From positions 2,204-11,467 of the forward strand of contig DNQL01000007.1 of assembly GCA_003500765.1 (NCBI GenBank): a DNA stretch of 9,264 bases, written 5' to 3'. The translations under genes were made by a program, and so were the position numbers. Shown in pieces: positions 1-9,264 of the stretch. Below the pieces are notes generated by a model. The model saw only the letters and a list, made by a program, of their open reading frames with translations. It was not told the origin of the DNA and did not search any database. Source of the stretch: Elusimicrobiota bacterium. GTDB taxonomy: Bacteria > Elusimicrobiota > Elusimicrobia > Elusimicrobiales > UBA9959. Numbering within the stretch: position 1 is the first letter of the stretch; each line of letters begins with the position of its first letter.

Positions 1-28
1 GCCCCCGGCCCGGGCCGGTATTTTCAAT

Positions 29-1774
29 ATGGCAAGAAAGAAACTCGGCGAAATCCTGATCCAGTCCGGCGTCATAAACGAGGAACAGCTCGCCAAGGCG
101 CTGAAATTCCAGATACAGTCCCCTTGCCTCATAGGCGAGGCGCTGGTCAAGCTCCATTACGCCAGCGAGGAGCAGGTGGCCATGGCCCTTTCCAAGCAGC
201 TGGGCAGCCCCTACGCCTCCCGCGAGAACAAGATCCTTAACCCCGAGAAAACCCAGGGGCTGGACAAGATAATCTCCGAGAAGTTCGCCCGCGAAAACGC
301 CGTTATCCCGCTCTTTATCGAGGACAACATCCTGGCGGTGGCCCTGACCGACCCCACGAATATCCTGCTGCTCGACAATATAAAACTGGTCTCCGGCATG
401 GAGATAACGCCGTTCATCTCCACGCGCGAGCAGATACTCAAGGTCATCGACGTTTTCTACGGCGGCCAGGCCGGCGACCTGATCGACAAGGTCATGGAGG
501 GGGGAGAGGGCGATGGCGGCGGCGGGGACGTCGCCGACGCCCTGACGCCCGACGGCAAGCTCGACCTGGACAAGGTCATAGTGGGGGACAGCCGCGGCGC
601 GCAGTCCATCCAGCTGGTCAACGCCATACTCAAGCAGGCCATCGGCGAGCGCACCTCGGACATCCACCTCGAGAAGTTCGACGAGAAGATCTCGCTGCGC
701 TTCCGCATCGACGGCACTCTTTACGAGCGCAGCGCCCCGCCGACCGAGCTCTTCGACGCCATCATATCGCGCTTCAAGATCCTCTCGAAACTCGACATTT
801 CCGAGCGGCGCCTGCCGCAGGACGGAAGCTTCACCATCAAGTTCCAGAGCCGCAACATCGAGAACCGCGTGAGCGTCTGCCCGACGGTGTTCGGCGAAAA
901 GCTGGTGCTCCGCATCATGGACCGGGGCTCCGTGGAGCTCAACATCGAGAAAATTGGTTTCGAGCCGCGCCAGAAGGAGGACTTCCTGAAGGCCGCCGAA
1001 TCACCTCACGGCCTGATCCTCCTGACCGGGCCCACCGGCTCCGGTAAGACCACCACCCTCAACGCCGTCCTGAACACGGTCAAATCGCCCGAGATAAACA
1101 TCATGACGCTGGAGGACCCCGTCGAAATCAAGATGGAGGGGGTCAGCCAGGTCCAGATCAAGCCGGCTATCGGCCTCACCTTCGCCTCGGGCCTGCGCTC
1201 CTTCCTCCGCCAGGACCCCGACGTCATACTGGTCGGCGAAACCCGCGACAACGAGACGGCCGAAGCCTGCCTCAAGGCGGCTATGACGGGCCACCTGGTG
1301 CTCTCCACTCTGCACACCAACAGCGCGCTCGAGGCCGTGCCGCGCCTCATCGACATGGATATCGAGGCATACCTGCTGGCCAGCACCCTGCTGCTGGTGG
1401 CGGCCCAGCGCCTGGTACGCGTGCTCTGCGACTGCAAGATCCCCTATAAGCCGCCGCAGGAAGAGCTGGATATGTTCGCCAAAGAGTCCTACCTGAACCC
1501 GCTGCCGGACCTCAACCGCCTGATCTTCTACAAGGCCAAGGGCTGTCCGAAATGCTTCGAGATGGGCTACCGCGGCCGCAAGGCCATATACGAGGTCTAT
1601 TTCATAACCGAGGAGATGAAGCGAATCATCTCCAAGGACGCCGACATCCCCAAGATGAAAGTCGCCGCGGCCAAAGGCGGCGCCTGGGACCTGAGGGCCA
1701 GCGGCTGGCGCAAGGTCCTGGCGGGCGTCACCTCCGTGGACGACATGATGTCGGTCACGATGGTGGAGCATTGA
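29..1774 (+). CDS. pilB: PilB/GspE-type pilus (or type II secretion) assembly ATPase
   Basis: Cytoplasmic hexameric ATPase that powers pilin or pseudopilin polymerisation through the PilC/GspF platform. Residues 1-140 form the MshEN/T2SSE N-terminal domain, which starts with the typical MARKKLGEIL. A Gly/Asp-rich linker (158-167) leads to the N2 domain and the RecA-like core. Visible motifs are Walker A GPTGSGKT (334-341), the Asp box around LEDPVE (361-366), Walker B with DPDVILVGETRD (396-407) and the His box GHLVLSTLHT (421-430). A C-terminal metal-binding module has CDC (467-469) and CPKC (506-509); the first pair is C-x-C where most relatives have C-x2-C. The length of 581 residues is normal for PilB/GspE, and the ATPase motifs favour an extension motor over a PilT retraction motor. 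No good Shine-Dalgarno precedes the ATG; the start is chosen on family similarity. pilC follows after 57 bases. Whether the machine is T4P or T2SS cannot be decided here. Confidence 0.94.
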   Translation: MARKKLGEILIQSGVINEEQLAKALKFQIQSPCLIGEALVKLHYASEEQVAMALSKQLGSPYASRENKILNPEKTQGLDKIISEKFARENAVIPLFIEDNILAVALTDPTNILLLDNIKLVSGMEITPFISTREQILKVIDVFYGGQAGDLIDKVMEGGEGDGGGGDVADALTPDGKLDLDKVIVGDSRGAQSIQLVNAILKQAIGERTSDIHLEKFDEKISLRFRIDGTLYERSAPPTELFDAIISRFKILSKLDISERRLPQDGSFTIKFQSRNIENRVSVCPTVFGEKLVLRIMDRGSVELNIEKIGFEPRQKEDFLKAAESPHGLILLTGPTGSGKTTTLNAVLNTVKSPEINIMTLEDPVEIKMEGVSQVQIKPAIGLTFASGLRSFLRQDPDVILVGETRDNETAEACLKAAMTGHLVLSTLHTNSALEAVPRLIDMDIEAYLLASTLLLVAAQRLVRVLCDCKIPYKPPQEELDMFAKESYLNPLPDLNRLIFYKAKGCPKCFEMGYRGRKAIYEVYFITEEMKRIISKDADIPKMKVAAAKGGAWDLRASGWRKVLAGVTSVDDMMSVTMVEH

Positions 1775-1786
1775 CGGGCGCGGCGA

Positions 1787-1815
1787 TTGATTCAATAGCC
1801 TTTATTTGTTAGAGT
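1787..1815 (+). promoter_or_regulatory. Putative sigma-70-type promoter upstream of pilC
   Basis: TTGATT (1787-1792), a 17-base spacer and TAGAGT (1810-1815), with an extended -10 TGT directly before it (1807-1809). The predicted transcript start near 1822 would leave a leader of only about 10 bases before the pilC ATG at 1832, and no Shine-Dalgarno is visible there. The arrangement closely resembles the site at 4770-4798. This is a pattern call only. Confidence 0.45.
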
Positions 1816-1831
1816 TTTTCCGGGTAACCAT

Positions 1832-3049
1832 ATGGGCAAGTTCATATACACGGTACAGGACGCCCAGGGCACCGTTACGACCGGCCACCTGGACGCGGAG
1901 GACGAGGACCAGGCGGTACAGGCCCTTCAGGGGAAGGGCCTTTTTATATTGTCCATACAGTCCGAGCAGACCAAGTCGGGCGGCCTGCGGCGCCAGGCCT
2001 CGACCGGCTCCGTCGCGGGCCGGGACCTGGTATTCTTCGGCGAGCAGATAGCCACTCTGCTGGCCGGCGGCGTGCCGCTGGTGCGCGCCCTCTCCCTTCT
2101 TTCCGAGCACGCCGAGAACAAGGCCCTGGGCGCCGTCCTGGGCGCCGTGACGAAGGAAGTCTCCGCGGGCGGCGCTCTTCACAAGGCGCTCGAGAAGCAT
2201 CCCAAGGTCTTCGACGAGGTCTGGATCTCGCTGGTGCAGGCGGGCGAGGTCTCGGGCCAGCTGCCCGCCGTGCTGCGCCAGATAACGGCCTACTCCGAGG
2301 CGCAGGAAGGCATAAAATCCAAGATGATAACGGCCGTCGCCTATCCCGCCGTGCTTTTCACCATGTCGATGGGCGTGCTGGGTTACTTCATCATCTTCAT
2401 CGTCCCGGTCTTCGCCGGCATCTTCGCGGACTTCAACCTCGAGCTGCCGTTCATAACCAAGATAGTGCTGATGATCTCCCACGCGGTGACCAAGTATTTC
2501 ATGGTCATGATAGTGGCGGCCGTGGGCGGCGTCCTGGCCTTCCGGGCCTATATCTCCACGCCGGCCGGCCGGCTGACCTGGAACCACGTGGTTTTCAAGA
2601 TCCCGCTGATAGGCCCGCTGGTCAAGAACATAAACATCGAGCGCCTCCTGACCACCATGTCCACGCTTATCAAGAGCGGCGTCAGTATCCTCAACGCCGT
2701 CTCGGTCCTGGAAGGCGCTTTCCGCAAGAACCTTATCTTCCAGAACGCCCTGAAAAAGGCCAAGAGCGAGATAGCCAGCGGACGCTCGATCGCCGAGTCG
2801 TTCCGCAAGACCGGCATCTTCCCGGGCATGGTCACCGAGATGATGTGGATGGGCGAAGAGTCGGGCAAACTGCCGGACATCATCCAGGTGCTCTCCAAGT
2901 TCTACCAGGAGCAGATCGACCAGTTCCTGCGCCGTTTCTCCGCCATGATAGACCCGATACTGGTCGTCGGCATAGGCGGCATCATCGCCGTCATCGTCAT
3001 GTCCATCTTCATGCCGATCTTCCAGCTGTCGCAGATAGGCGCCAAATAG
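1832..3049 (+). CDS. pilC: PilC/GspF-family inner-membrane platform protein
   Basis: Polytopic inner-membrane protein on which the PilB/GspE ATPase acts to lift pilins from the membrane into the filament. The N-terminus has the GspF pattern FxYxxxDxxGxxxxG (residues 4-18) and GLFILSI (36-42). Two T2SSF helical domains follow, at about 68-190 and 270-395. The first contains 'EQIATLLAGGVPLVRAL', and the second the matching 'RLLTTMSTLIKSGVSIL' and 'MGEESGKLPDI'. Hydrophobic segments at about 172-195, 220-237 and 374-397 match the three expected membrane spans. Length 405 residues is standard. The stop is followed after 8 bases by the first prepilin, which implies co-transcription. The start ATG lacks a clear Shine-Dalgarno and lies just behind a promoter-like site. 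A terminator-like hairpin lies within codons 30-40. Confidence 0.94.
   Translation: MGKFIYTVQDAQGTVTTGHLDAEDEDQAVQALQGKGLFILSIQSEQTKSGGLRRQASTGSVAGRDLVFFGEQIATLLAGGVPLVRALSLLSEHAENKALGAVLGAVTKEVSAGGALHKALEKHPKVFDEVWISLVQAGEVSGQLPAVLRQITAYSEAQEGIKSKMITAVAYPAVLFTMSMGVLGYFIIFIVPVFAGIFADFNLELPFITKIVLMISHAVTKYFMVMIVAAVGGVLAFRAYISTPAGRLTWNHVVFKIPLIGPLVKNINIERLLTTMSTLIKSGVSILNAVSVLEGAFRKNLIFQNALKKAKSEIASGRSIAESFRKTGIFPGMVTEMMWMGEESGKLPDIIQVLSKFYQEQIDQFLRRFSAMIDPILVVGIGGIIAVIVMSIFMPIFQLSQIGAK
1920..1949 (+). terminator. Intrinsic-terminator-like hairpin inside pilC
   Basis: A perfect 9-bp stem, AGGCCCTTC (1920-1928) and GAAGGGCCT (1933-1941), closes a 4-base AGGG loop and runs into TTTTATATT (1942-1950). 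This is the textbook layout of a Rho-independent terminator. It lies about 90 bases after the pilC start codon and about 100 bases after the predicted transcript start. It encodes Q-A-L-Q-G-K-G-L-F-I-L, a normal GspF N-terminal segment, so it may be fortuitous. If active, it would act as an attenuator when translation of pilC is poor. Confidence 0.4.
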
Positions 3050-3057
3050 GGGGCAAA

Positions 3058-3570
3058 ATGCGGTCCATACGCAAAGGGTTCACGCTCATCGAGCTGATGG
3101 TGGTGGTCATAATACTGGGCATCCTCACCTCCATGGGTGTGCCCTACTACCTGAAAACAGTGGAAAGTTCCAAGGCCATGGACGCGGTGGCGGTGGCCCA
3201 CATGGTGGGGGTGGCCTCCCAGATGATCCTGCTGGACAATCCCACCGCCACTTATACCGGCGGGGCCCTGACGAACACCTGCAACACCACCGTCTGCCCG
3301 ACCAATCCCAGTTCCGCGCGCAATTCCTGCCACCTGGTCGCCTGCAATTACGTCTCCAAGCAGGATTGGGATTCCATCGCTTACACCATAAGGGCCTGCA
3401 ACCCCAATACCGGCGCGGGGGGCTCGGGCTGTTCCACCGGGCGCACGGCCTACGCCAACCGCAGGAGCGGCAAGTACACTTCCTGGACCTACTATTTCAC
3501 CAGCGCGGGGCAATGCGTGAGCTCGCCGACTTCGGGCTCCCTGCGCGCGCCCACCTGCCCCAGTTTCTGA
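3058..3570 (+). CDS. Type IV prepilin / GspG-like major pilin
   Basis: Probable main filament subunit. The prepilin leader MRSIRKG (1-7) ends at the prepilin peptidase site G7/F8. FTLIE gives the invariant Glu at mature position 5 (E12), and a hydrophobic helix runs to about residue 30. The mature head carries eight cysteines (75, 80, 91, 96, 114, 125, 153, 167), an even number consistent with disulfides formed outside the cytoplasm. The segment CHLVACNYVSKQDWD (91-105) resembles pilins I associate with Elusimicrobiota. The length of 170 residues is typical. The ATG is preceded by AGGGGG (3048-3053), a good ribosome site that overlaps the pilC stop, so translation is probably linked to pilC. 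It is first of the four pilin-like genes and is called major by position and start motif only. Confidence 0.88.
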   Translation: MRSIRKGFTLIELMVVVIILGILTSMGVPYYLKTVESSKAMDAVAVAHMVGVASQMILLDNPTATYTGGALTNTCNTTVCPTNPSSARNSCHLVACNYVSKQDWDSIAYTIRACNPNTGAGGSGCSTGRTAYANRRSGKYTSWTYYFTSAGQCVSSPTSGSLRAPTCPSF

Positions 3571-3580
3571 CGAGAGATAC

Positions 3581-3594
3581 GGAGAAGAAAGGTG
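3581..3594 (+). promoter_or_regulatory. Ribosome-binding site that fixes a GTG start
   Basis: GGAG at 3581-3584 lies 7 bases before GTG at 3592-3594. The GTG begins MKKRPG, a complete prepilin leader. No in-frame ATG occurs before residue 21, which lies inside the hydrophobic helix, so the GTG must be the start. Confidence 0.7.
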
Positions 3595-4059
3595 AAGAAA
3601 AGACCCGGGGTCACGTTGCTGGAAGTCGCCATAGCCGGCCTCATAACGGCCATGACCACGGCGGCCGTATTTTCCGTGGTCCTTTCCAGTTTCGTCTCTC
3701 ATGAGCGGGCCGACAAGAGGGAACTGGCCGGGCTGATGATCAAAAGGGCCAAGCAGACCCTCATGAGCTATGTGTCGGCCGTTCCCGGAGAGGCCGAGTA
3801 TGTACCCGGTTCCCCGGCCGGGCACTGGCCCGCCTCCTCCACTCCGGGCTGGTCGCTGCGCGGCAGCGGTGGCGCTGGCGTGCGCCACGACATATCCTCG
3901 CTCATGAACGGCACGGACCTGCAGGAGCCGGGCGTCTCCTGCGCCTGGGGCAGGGCCTGTTATTTCGTTTACTACGTCGTGAACTACGAGTGCGGTATGG
4001 GTACGGGCGATACCGCTGCCTGCAAGATGATCAATTTTGAGATGCGCTATGCCAACTAA
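3592..4059 (+). CDS. Minor prepilin, PilV/GspI-like
   Basis: A pilin-like subunit that probably joins the filament as a minor component. The leader MKKRPG ends at the cleavage site G6/V7, followed by VTLLE with Glu at mature position 5 (E11). The membrane helix spans about residues 8-34. The head is about 120 residues and contains four cysteines (117, 123, 134, 144). The middle, 66-100, is rich in Gly, Pro and Ser and is probably a loop. It starts with GTG and has a good GGAG ribosome site, 21 bases after the previous pilin. Its 3' end overlaps the next prepilin gene by 11 bases. The PilV/GspI label rests on the VTLLEV start and the gene order; the globular domain itself is not recognised. 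Confidence 0.8.
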   Translation: MKKRPGVTLLEVAIAGLITAMTTAAVFSVVLSSFVSHERADKRELAGLMIKRAKQTLMSYVSAVPGEAEYVPGSPAGHWPASSTPGWSLRGSGGAGVRHDISSLMNGTDLQEPGVSCAWGRACYFVYYVVNYECGMGTGDTAACKMINFEMRYAN

Positions 4060-4756
4060 ATACGGGGTCAGCCGCGGCGGGTTCAGCCTGGCGGAGATGA
4101 TGATAGCCGTCATGATCTCAGGCATGGTGCTGGCCTCGCTGGCCGCCATACACGCCACCAGCACCAACCACATGTTCCAGAATTACCGCCAGAACACGAT
4201 AAAGAACGGGGCTTCTCTGGCCATGAAGACCATTATGGTCAACCTGGCCGGCTCTACCCGCATCGACCGGCCTACTTTCAACACCGCGGGGGATATACTT
4301 GCTATAGCCGAGAACGTGGACCAGCTCACCGGGTGCCACCCGATACGGGCCGGGTCCGTCCGCAGGTGGCATTATTTCTGCCGCTACACCGCCACCAATG
4401 CCAACTGCCCCTCCGGAAACTGCCTCATGTACCACACGGGCACAATAACGGCCGGAGGAGGGACCTGCCCCAACGGGCCGGCCTGGACGCCGTCCTACCC
4501 GGCCTTCTGCGGGCCCGGCGGGGGAGGGGCAGTGACCCGGCTTACCGATCACATTAATGTCGCCTCCTTCCCTCTTTTTTCCAGGCGCTCGATCGACGGC
4601 GTGACCGAGCGCGACAATGTGCGCGCGAGGGTCCGGGTCACCTGGATCCCCTCCGTGGCGCTGAGCCGCTCCGCCAGGCCGGTTGACTCCACCCTGGACT
4701 CTACCGGTTCCATACAGCGCAGCGTCTGCAATTCCGGCCTCGCCGGCTGCAGCTGA
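4049..4756 (+). CDS. Minor prepilin, PilW/GspJ-like
   Basis: A prepilin of 235 residues. The leader MPTKYGVSRGG ends at the cleavage site G11/F12; FSLAE gives Glu at mature position 5 (E16), and the hydrophobic helix runs to about residue 35. The region after the helix contains a long stretch of Asn and Gln-rich helix and 'LAMKTIMVNLAGSTRI', typical of the PilW/GspJ class. Eight cysteines (96, 111, 120, 125, 140, 154, 227, 234) and a Gly-rich loop (136-160) mark the head. I chose ATG at 4049, which overlaps the preceding stop by 11 bases, over the TTG at 4037, because the TTG would add only four residues without a better ribosome site. The ribosome site is weak (GAGAT, 4039-4043), so coupling to the upstream gene is likely. 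Confidence 0.8.
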   Translation: MPTKYGVSRGGFSLAEMMIAVMISGMVLASLAAIHATSTNHMFQNYRQNTIKNGASLAMKTIMVNLAGSTRIDRPTFNTAGDILAIAENVDQLTGCHPIRAGSVRRWHYFCRYTATNANCPSGNCLMYHTGTITAGGGTCPNGPAWTPSYPAFCGPGGGGAVTRLTDHINVASFPLFSRRSIDGVTERDNVRARVRVTWIPSVALSRSARPVDSTLDSTGSIQRSVCNSGLAGCS

Positions 4757-4769
4757 ATCCCGCGCGTCC

Positions 4770-4798
4770 TTGAAAACCCCGGTCCCCTCTGCTAGACT
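4770..4798 (+). promoter_or_regulatory. Putative promoter abutting the ATG of the small pilin gene
   Basis: TTGAAA (4770-4775), a 17-base spacer and TAGACT (4793-4798), preceded by an extended -10 TGC (4790-4792). Transcription would start about 7 bases later, at the ATG at 4805, giving a leaderless mRNA for the small pilin and peptidase pair. A perfect TATAAT also occurs at 4798-4803 but would need a 22-base spacer to the same -35 element, which is too long. The site occupies the 48-base gap between the two pilin genes. Confidence 0.5.
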
Positions 4799-4804
4799 AT
4801 AATT

Positions 4805-5119
4805 ATGGGAAAAACAACCCGCCGTACGCCCCTGCGCCTGCGGAGAGGCACGATCCTCCTGCAGACCCTGGTCGTTTCGGTCATCATCTCGATGATCGCC
4901 GTCATGGTGATGAAATGGGTGCTGGCGCGTTATACTTTGGCCAGCCGGGTGCAGCGCGCGGCGGTGGCCGAAGCCCGCGCCGACGGCTGCGCGGCCGACA
5001 TCTCCGCCAATTTTTATTCCGGCAGAGGGCCGACCCCCGGAGCCTGCAACGGGACGAATATGTCCTTTACTAATACCGCGGGGACCGAGCGTACCCTCGT
5101 GGTCACCGTAAGAGAATGA
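4805..5119 (+). CDS. Short PilX/GspK-like pilin with Gln at position 5
   Basis: A 104-residue protein with a basic leader (MGKTTRRTPLRLRRG, 1-15). A hydrophobic helix follows (16-40, starting TILLQTLVVSV), then an Arg/Ala-rich amphipathic stretch and a short head with two cysteines (62, 81). The probable cleavage site is G15/T16. The usual Glu at mature position 5 is Gln (Q20), as expected for tip-type subunits of the GspK/PilX kind, which do not need the Glu-mediated contact with the next subunit. The head is far smaller than in GspK (about 300 residues), so it may be a reduced initiator or an unrelated pilin-like membrane protein. There is no Shine-Dalgarno; a promoter-like element ends 6 bases before the ATG. 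Its TGA overlaps the ATG of the peptidase gene (ATGA, 5116-5119). Confidence 0.7.
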   Translation: MGKTTRRTPLRLRRGTILLQTLVVSVIISMIAVMVMKWVLARYTLASRVQRAAVAEARADGCAADISANFYSGRGPTPGACNGTNMSFTNTAGTERTLVVTVRE

Positions 5120-5980
5120 AACTCCGTTTCTTTTTTTTGCCGCTCCTTATCTGCTCCCTGAACGTCCCCTCCGCAAGCGCGGCATGGACCCTCAAGGAAT
5201 CCCCTCATTTCCAGATCTACCACGAGGCCGGCTGGGCGCCCAATTCCATCGCCATAGAGATGGAAAGGCTCTATTCCTCCATGCGGCTGAACCTCTCCAT
5301 GTTCGCCCCGTGGATGGTGAAAGAGAAGACGAAGGTCTATATACACGCCAATCAGCAGACCTACCTGAAAGGGGAATTCGAGCCCCCGTCCTGGTCCAAA
5401 GGGCTCGCTTTCACTTCGAAGAAGACCATAGTGGTCTATGATTCCGGCGACCTGGAGAAGCTGCGGGCCGTCATAGCCCATGAACTTACCCATCTTTATT
5501 TCGAGACCTATTTCGCCGAGAAGCTGAAATACCCGCCGCAATGGCTAAACGAAGGCCTGGCCGTCATGATGGAGGACGCCTCCCATTCCGCCGAAGGGGG
5601 TCCCTGGACAACGGCGCTCAAGTACATGCCGCGCGAGCGTTTCTTTACAATGCGCTCCTACTTCGCCAGCGAGCTGGCCTCGCTCAACACCGACCAGAAG
5701 ATAGGGGACTGGTACCTCCAGGCTTTCGGGATAGTAAAGCATCTCTACAGCCCCGCGCAGCGGCTGCAGTTCCGTAATTTCTGCGAGAAGATACGGGAGG
5801 GGGCGGAGTTGGAAAAGGCGCTCTGGGAAGTTTACCGGGTGCGGGATACCGACCATTTCGAGAAAAAATGGACGACCTGGCTGGACTTCTACCGCGCGCA
5901 GGACAAGCCCGGCTTCGGCCGCCAGCAGCCCAGCGCCAGCTTCAACTTCCAGCCGGTTAAGCTCTCGTCCTTCGGTTTCA

Positions 5981-6003
<23 letters not shown>
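5116..6003 (+). CDS. Secreted gluzincin-type zinc metallopeptidase (peptidase MA-like)
   Basis: A predicted exported protease of 295 residues. A Sec signal peptide (about 1-22, MKLRFFFLPLLIC... ending SASA) precedes the mature start WTLKESPHFQIYHE, which is typical of the peptidase MA-like family. HELTH (122-126) gives the two zinc-ligand histidines and the catalytic Glu123. WLNEGLA (143-149) supplies Glu146 as the likely third zinc ligand, the gluzincin pattern. No membrane anchor is seen after the signal peptide; the tail (268-295) is rich in Phe, Ser and Gly and is probably disordered or exposed. Translation is coupled to the upstream small pilin by a 4-base ATGA overlap, which suggests that the two products act together, for example a protease exported by or attached to the filament. 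The substrate is unknown. The 3' end overlaps the end of uvrA, on the opposite strand, by 23 bases. Confidence 0.85.
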
Positions 6004-8860
<2,857 letters not shown>

Positions 8861-8861
8861 G

Positions 8862-9264
8862 TCAGGCCTTGTTTCCGTAGCGGTTGACTATCGTCGGCCG
8901 CAGGAACTTATCGGAAGTCCCCGGGTAATCTATGTTGAAGTGCAGGCCGCGCGATTCCTTGCGGGCGGAGGCGGAATCGATTATCGCGCCGGCCAGGCAG
9001 GCGATATTGCGCAGCTCCAGCAGGTCGGTGGTCAGCAGGAAGTCCCAGTAATAGCGCAGGATCTCCTCCGAGATTATCTCTATGCGCCGGCGGGCCCGCT
9101 CGAGGCGCTTGTCGCTGCGCACTATGCCGACATAGTTCCACATCAGGGTGCGTATCTCCTCCCAGTTGTGGCTGATGATGACCGCCTCGTCGGAGGGGCG
9201 GGCGTCGCCGTAATTCCAGGCTTCGGCTTTACCGGCGGCCCTGGGCGCGGCCGGGCGGTCCGCG
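8862..9264 (-). CDS. nadB: L-aspartate oxidase, C-terminal part (runs off the right edge)
   Basis: NadB is an FAD enzyme that oxidises L-aspartate to iminoaspartate, the first step of de novo NAD synthesis. Only the last 133 codons are present. In frame from the edge, the sequence reads through [20 protein letters not shown] into [20 protein letters not shown]. That last stretch is the highly characteristic NadB motif near the start of the C-terminal three-helix domain. [15 protein letters not shown] and [15 protein letters not shown] follow; the Arg in KESRGLH lies in the segment conserved between NadB and the succinate dehydrogenase flavoprotein. The FAD-binding and catalytic domains lie beyond the window. 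An ATG at 9143 is internal, not a start. The TGA ends one base before the uvrA ATG, which indicates a shared transcript. Confidence 0.92.
   Translation of the reverse strand, partial: ADRPAAPRAAGKAEAWNYGDARPSDEAVIISHNWEEIRTLMWNYVGIVRSDKRLERARRRIEIISEEILRYYWDFLLTTDLLELRNIACLAGAIIDSASARKESRGLHFNIDYPGTSDKFLRPTIVNRYGNKA

Noticed and set aside
5..24. 14-bp GC palindrome (CCGGCCCGGGCCGG) before TATTTT as a terminator of an upstream gene
   Set aside because: The perfect palindrome has almost no loop, the T run is short, and the upstream gene is outside the window.
1001..1795. Open frame of 264 codons on the - strand opposite pilB
   Set aside because: It lies across the Walker and His boxes of pilB; its composition is typical of antisense frames.
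4037..4048. TTG start for the PilW-like prepilin
   Set aside because: ATG at 4049 gives a complete leader peptide and overlaps the previous stop; the TTG adds four residues with no better ribosome site.
2902..4173. Open frame of 423 codons on the - strand opposite the pilin genes
   Set aside because: It spans three convincing prepilin genes antisense, and its Gly/Arg/His-rich product resembles no family.
4798..4803. TATAAT as the -10 box of the small pilin promoter
   Set aside because: It would need a 22-base spacer to TTGAAA and would put the transcript start inside the gene; TAGACT at 4793 has the correct 17-base spacing and a TG extension.
9141..9143. ATG as the start of a 93-residue protein
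   Set aside because: The frame stays open to the window edge and encodes conserved NadB sequence upstream, so this Met is internal.

Overview
The window is a G+C-rich bacterial segment with two gene blocks that converge. The protein repertoire, the cysteine-rich major pilin with a 'CHLVACNYVSKQDWD' segment, and frequent ATA isoleucine codons despite the high G+C suggest an uncultured member of the Elusimicrobiota. That assignment rests on recall of family style and is only moderately secure.

Left block, + strand, 29-6003: a type IV pilus or type II secretion-like (T4P/T2SS) assembly cluster. It holds a PilB/GspE assembly ATPase, a PilC/GspF platform protein, a prepilin with a classic GFTLIE start, and two more prepilins that resemble the PilV/GspI and PilW/GspJ classes. 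A 104-residue PilX/GspK-like pilin follows that has Gln instead of Glu at mature position 5. The last gene is a secreted HExxH metallopeptidase that overlaps the small pilin by ATGA. The order E-F-G-I-J-K-like is that of a secretion pseudopilus as much as of a pilus, so the peptidase could be a cargo or a partner of the filament. Two promoter-like sites (1787-1815 and 4770-4798) lie very close to, or directly against, start codons that lack Shine-Dalgarno sequences. A terminator-like hairpin lies about 90 bases inside pilC.

Right block, - strand, 9264-5981: the 3' part of nadB (L-aspartate oxidase, NAD synthesis; it enters from the right edge) and a complete uvrA (excision-repair ATPase), separated by one base. 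The uvrA stop lies 23 bases inside the 3' end of the peptidase gene.

The most unusual item is a 63-bp REP-like double palindrome at 8081-8143. It sits in frame inside uvrA and adds 21 residues at the predicted junction between the UvrB-binding domain and the first zinc module. I saw no tRNA, rRNA, CRISPR array, transposase gene or riboswitch. The window has no gene-free stretch longer than 60 bases.
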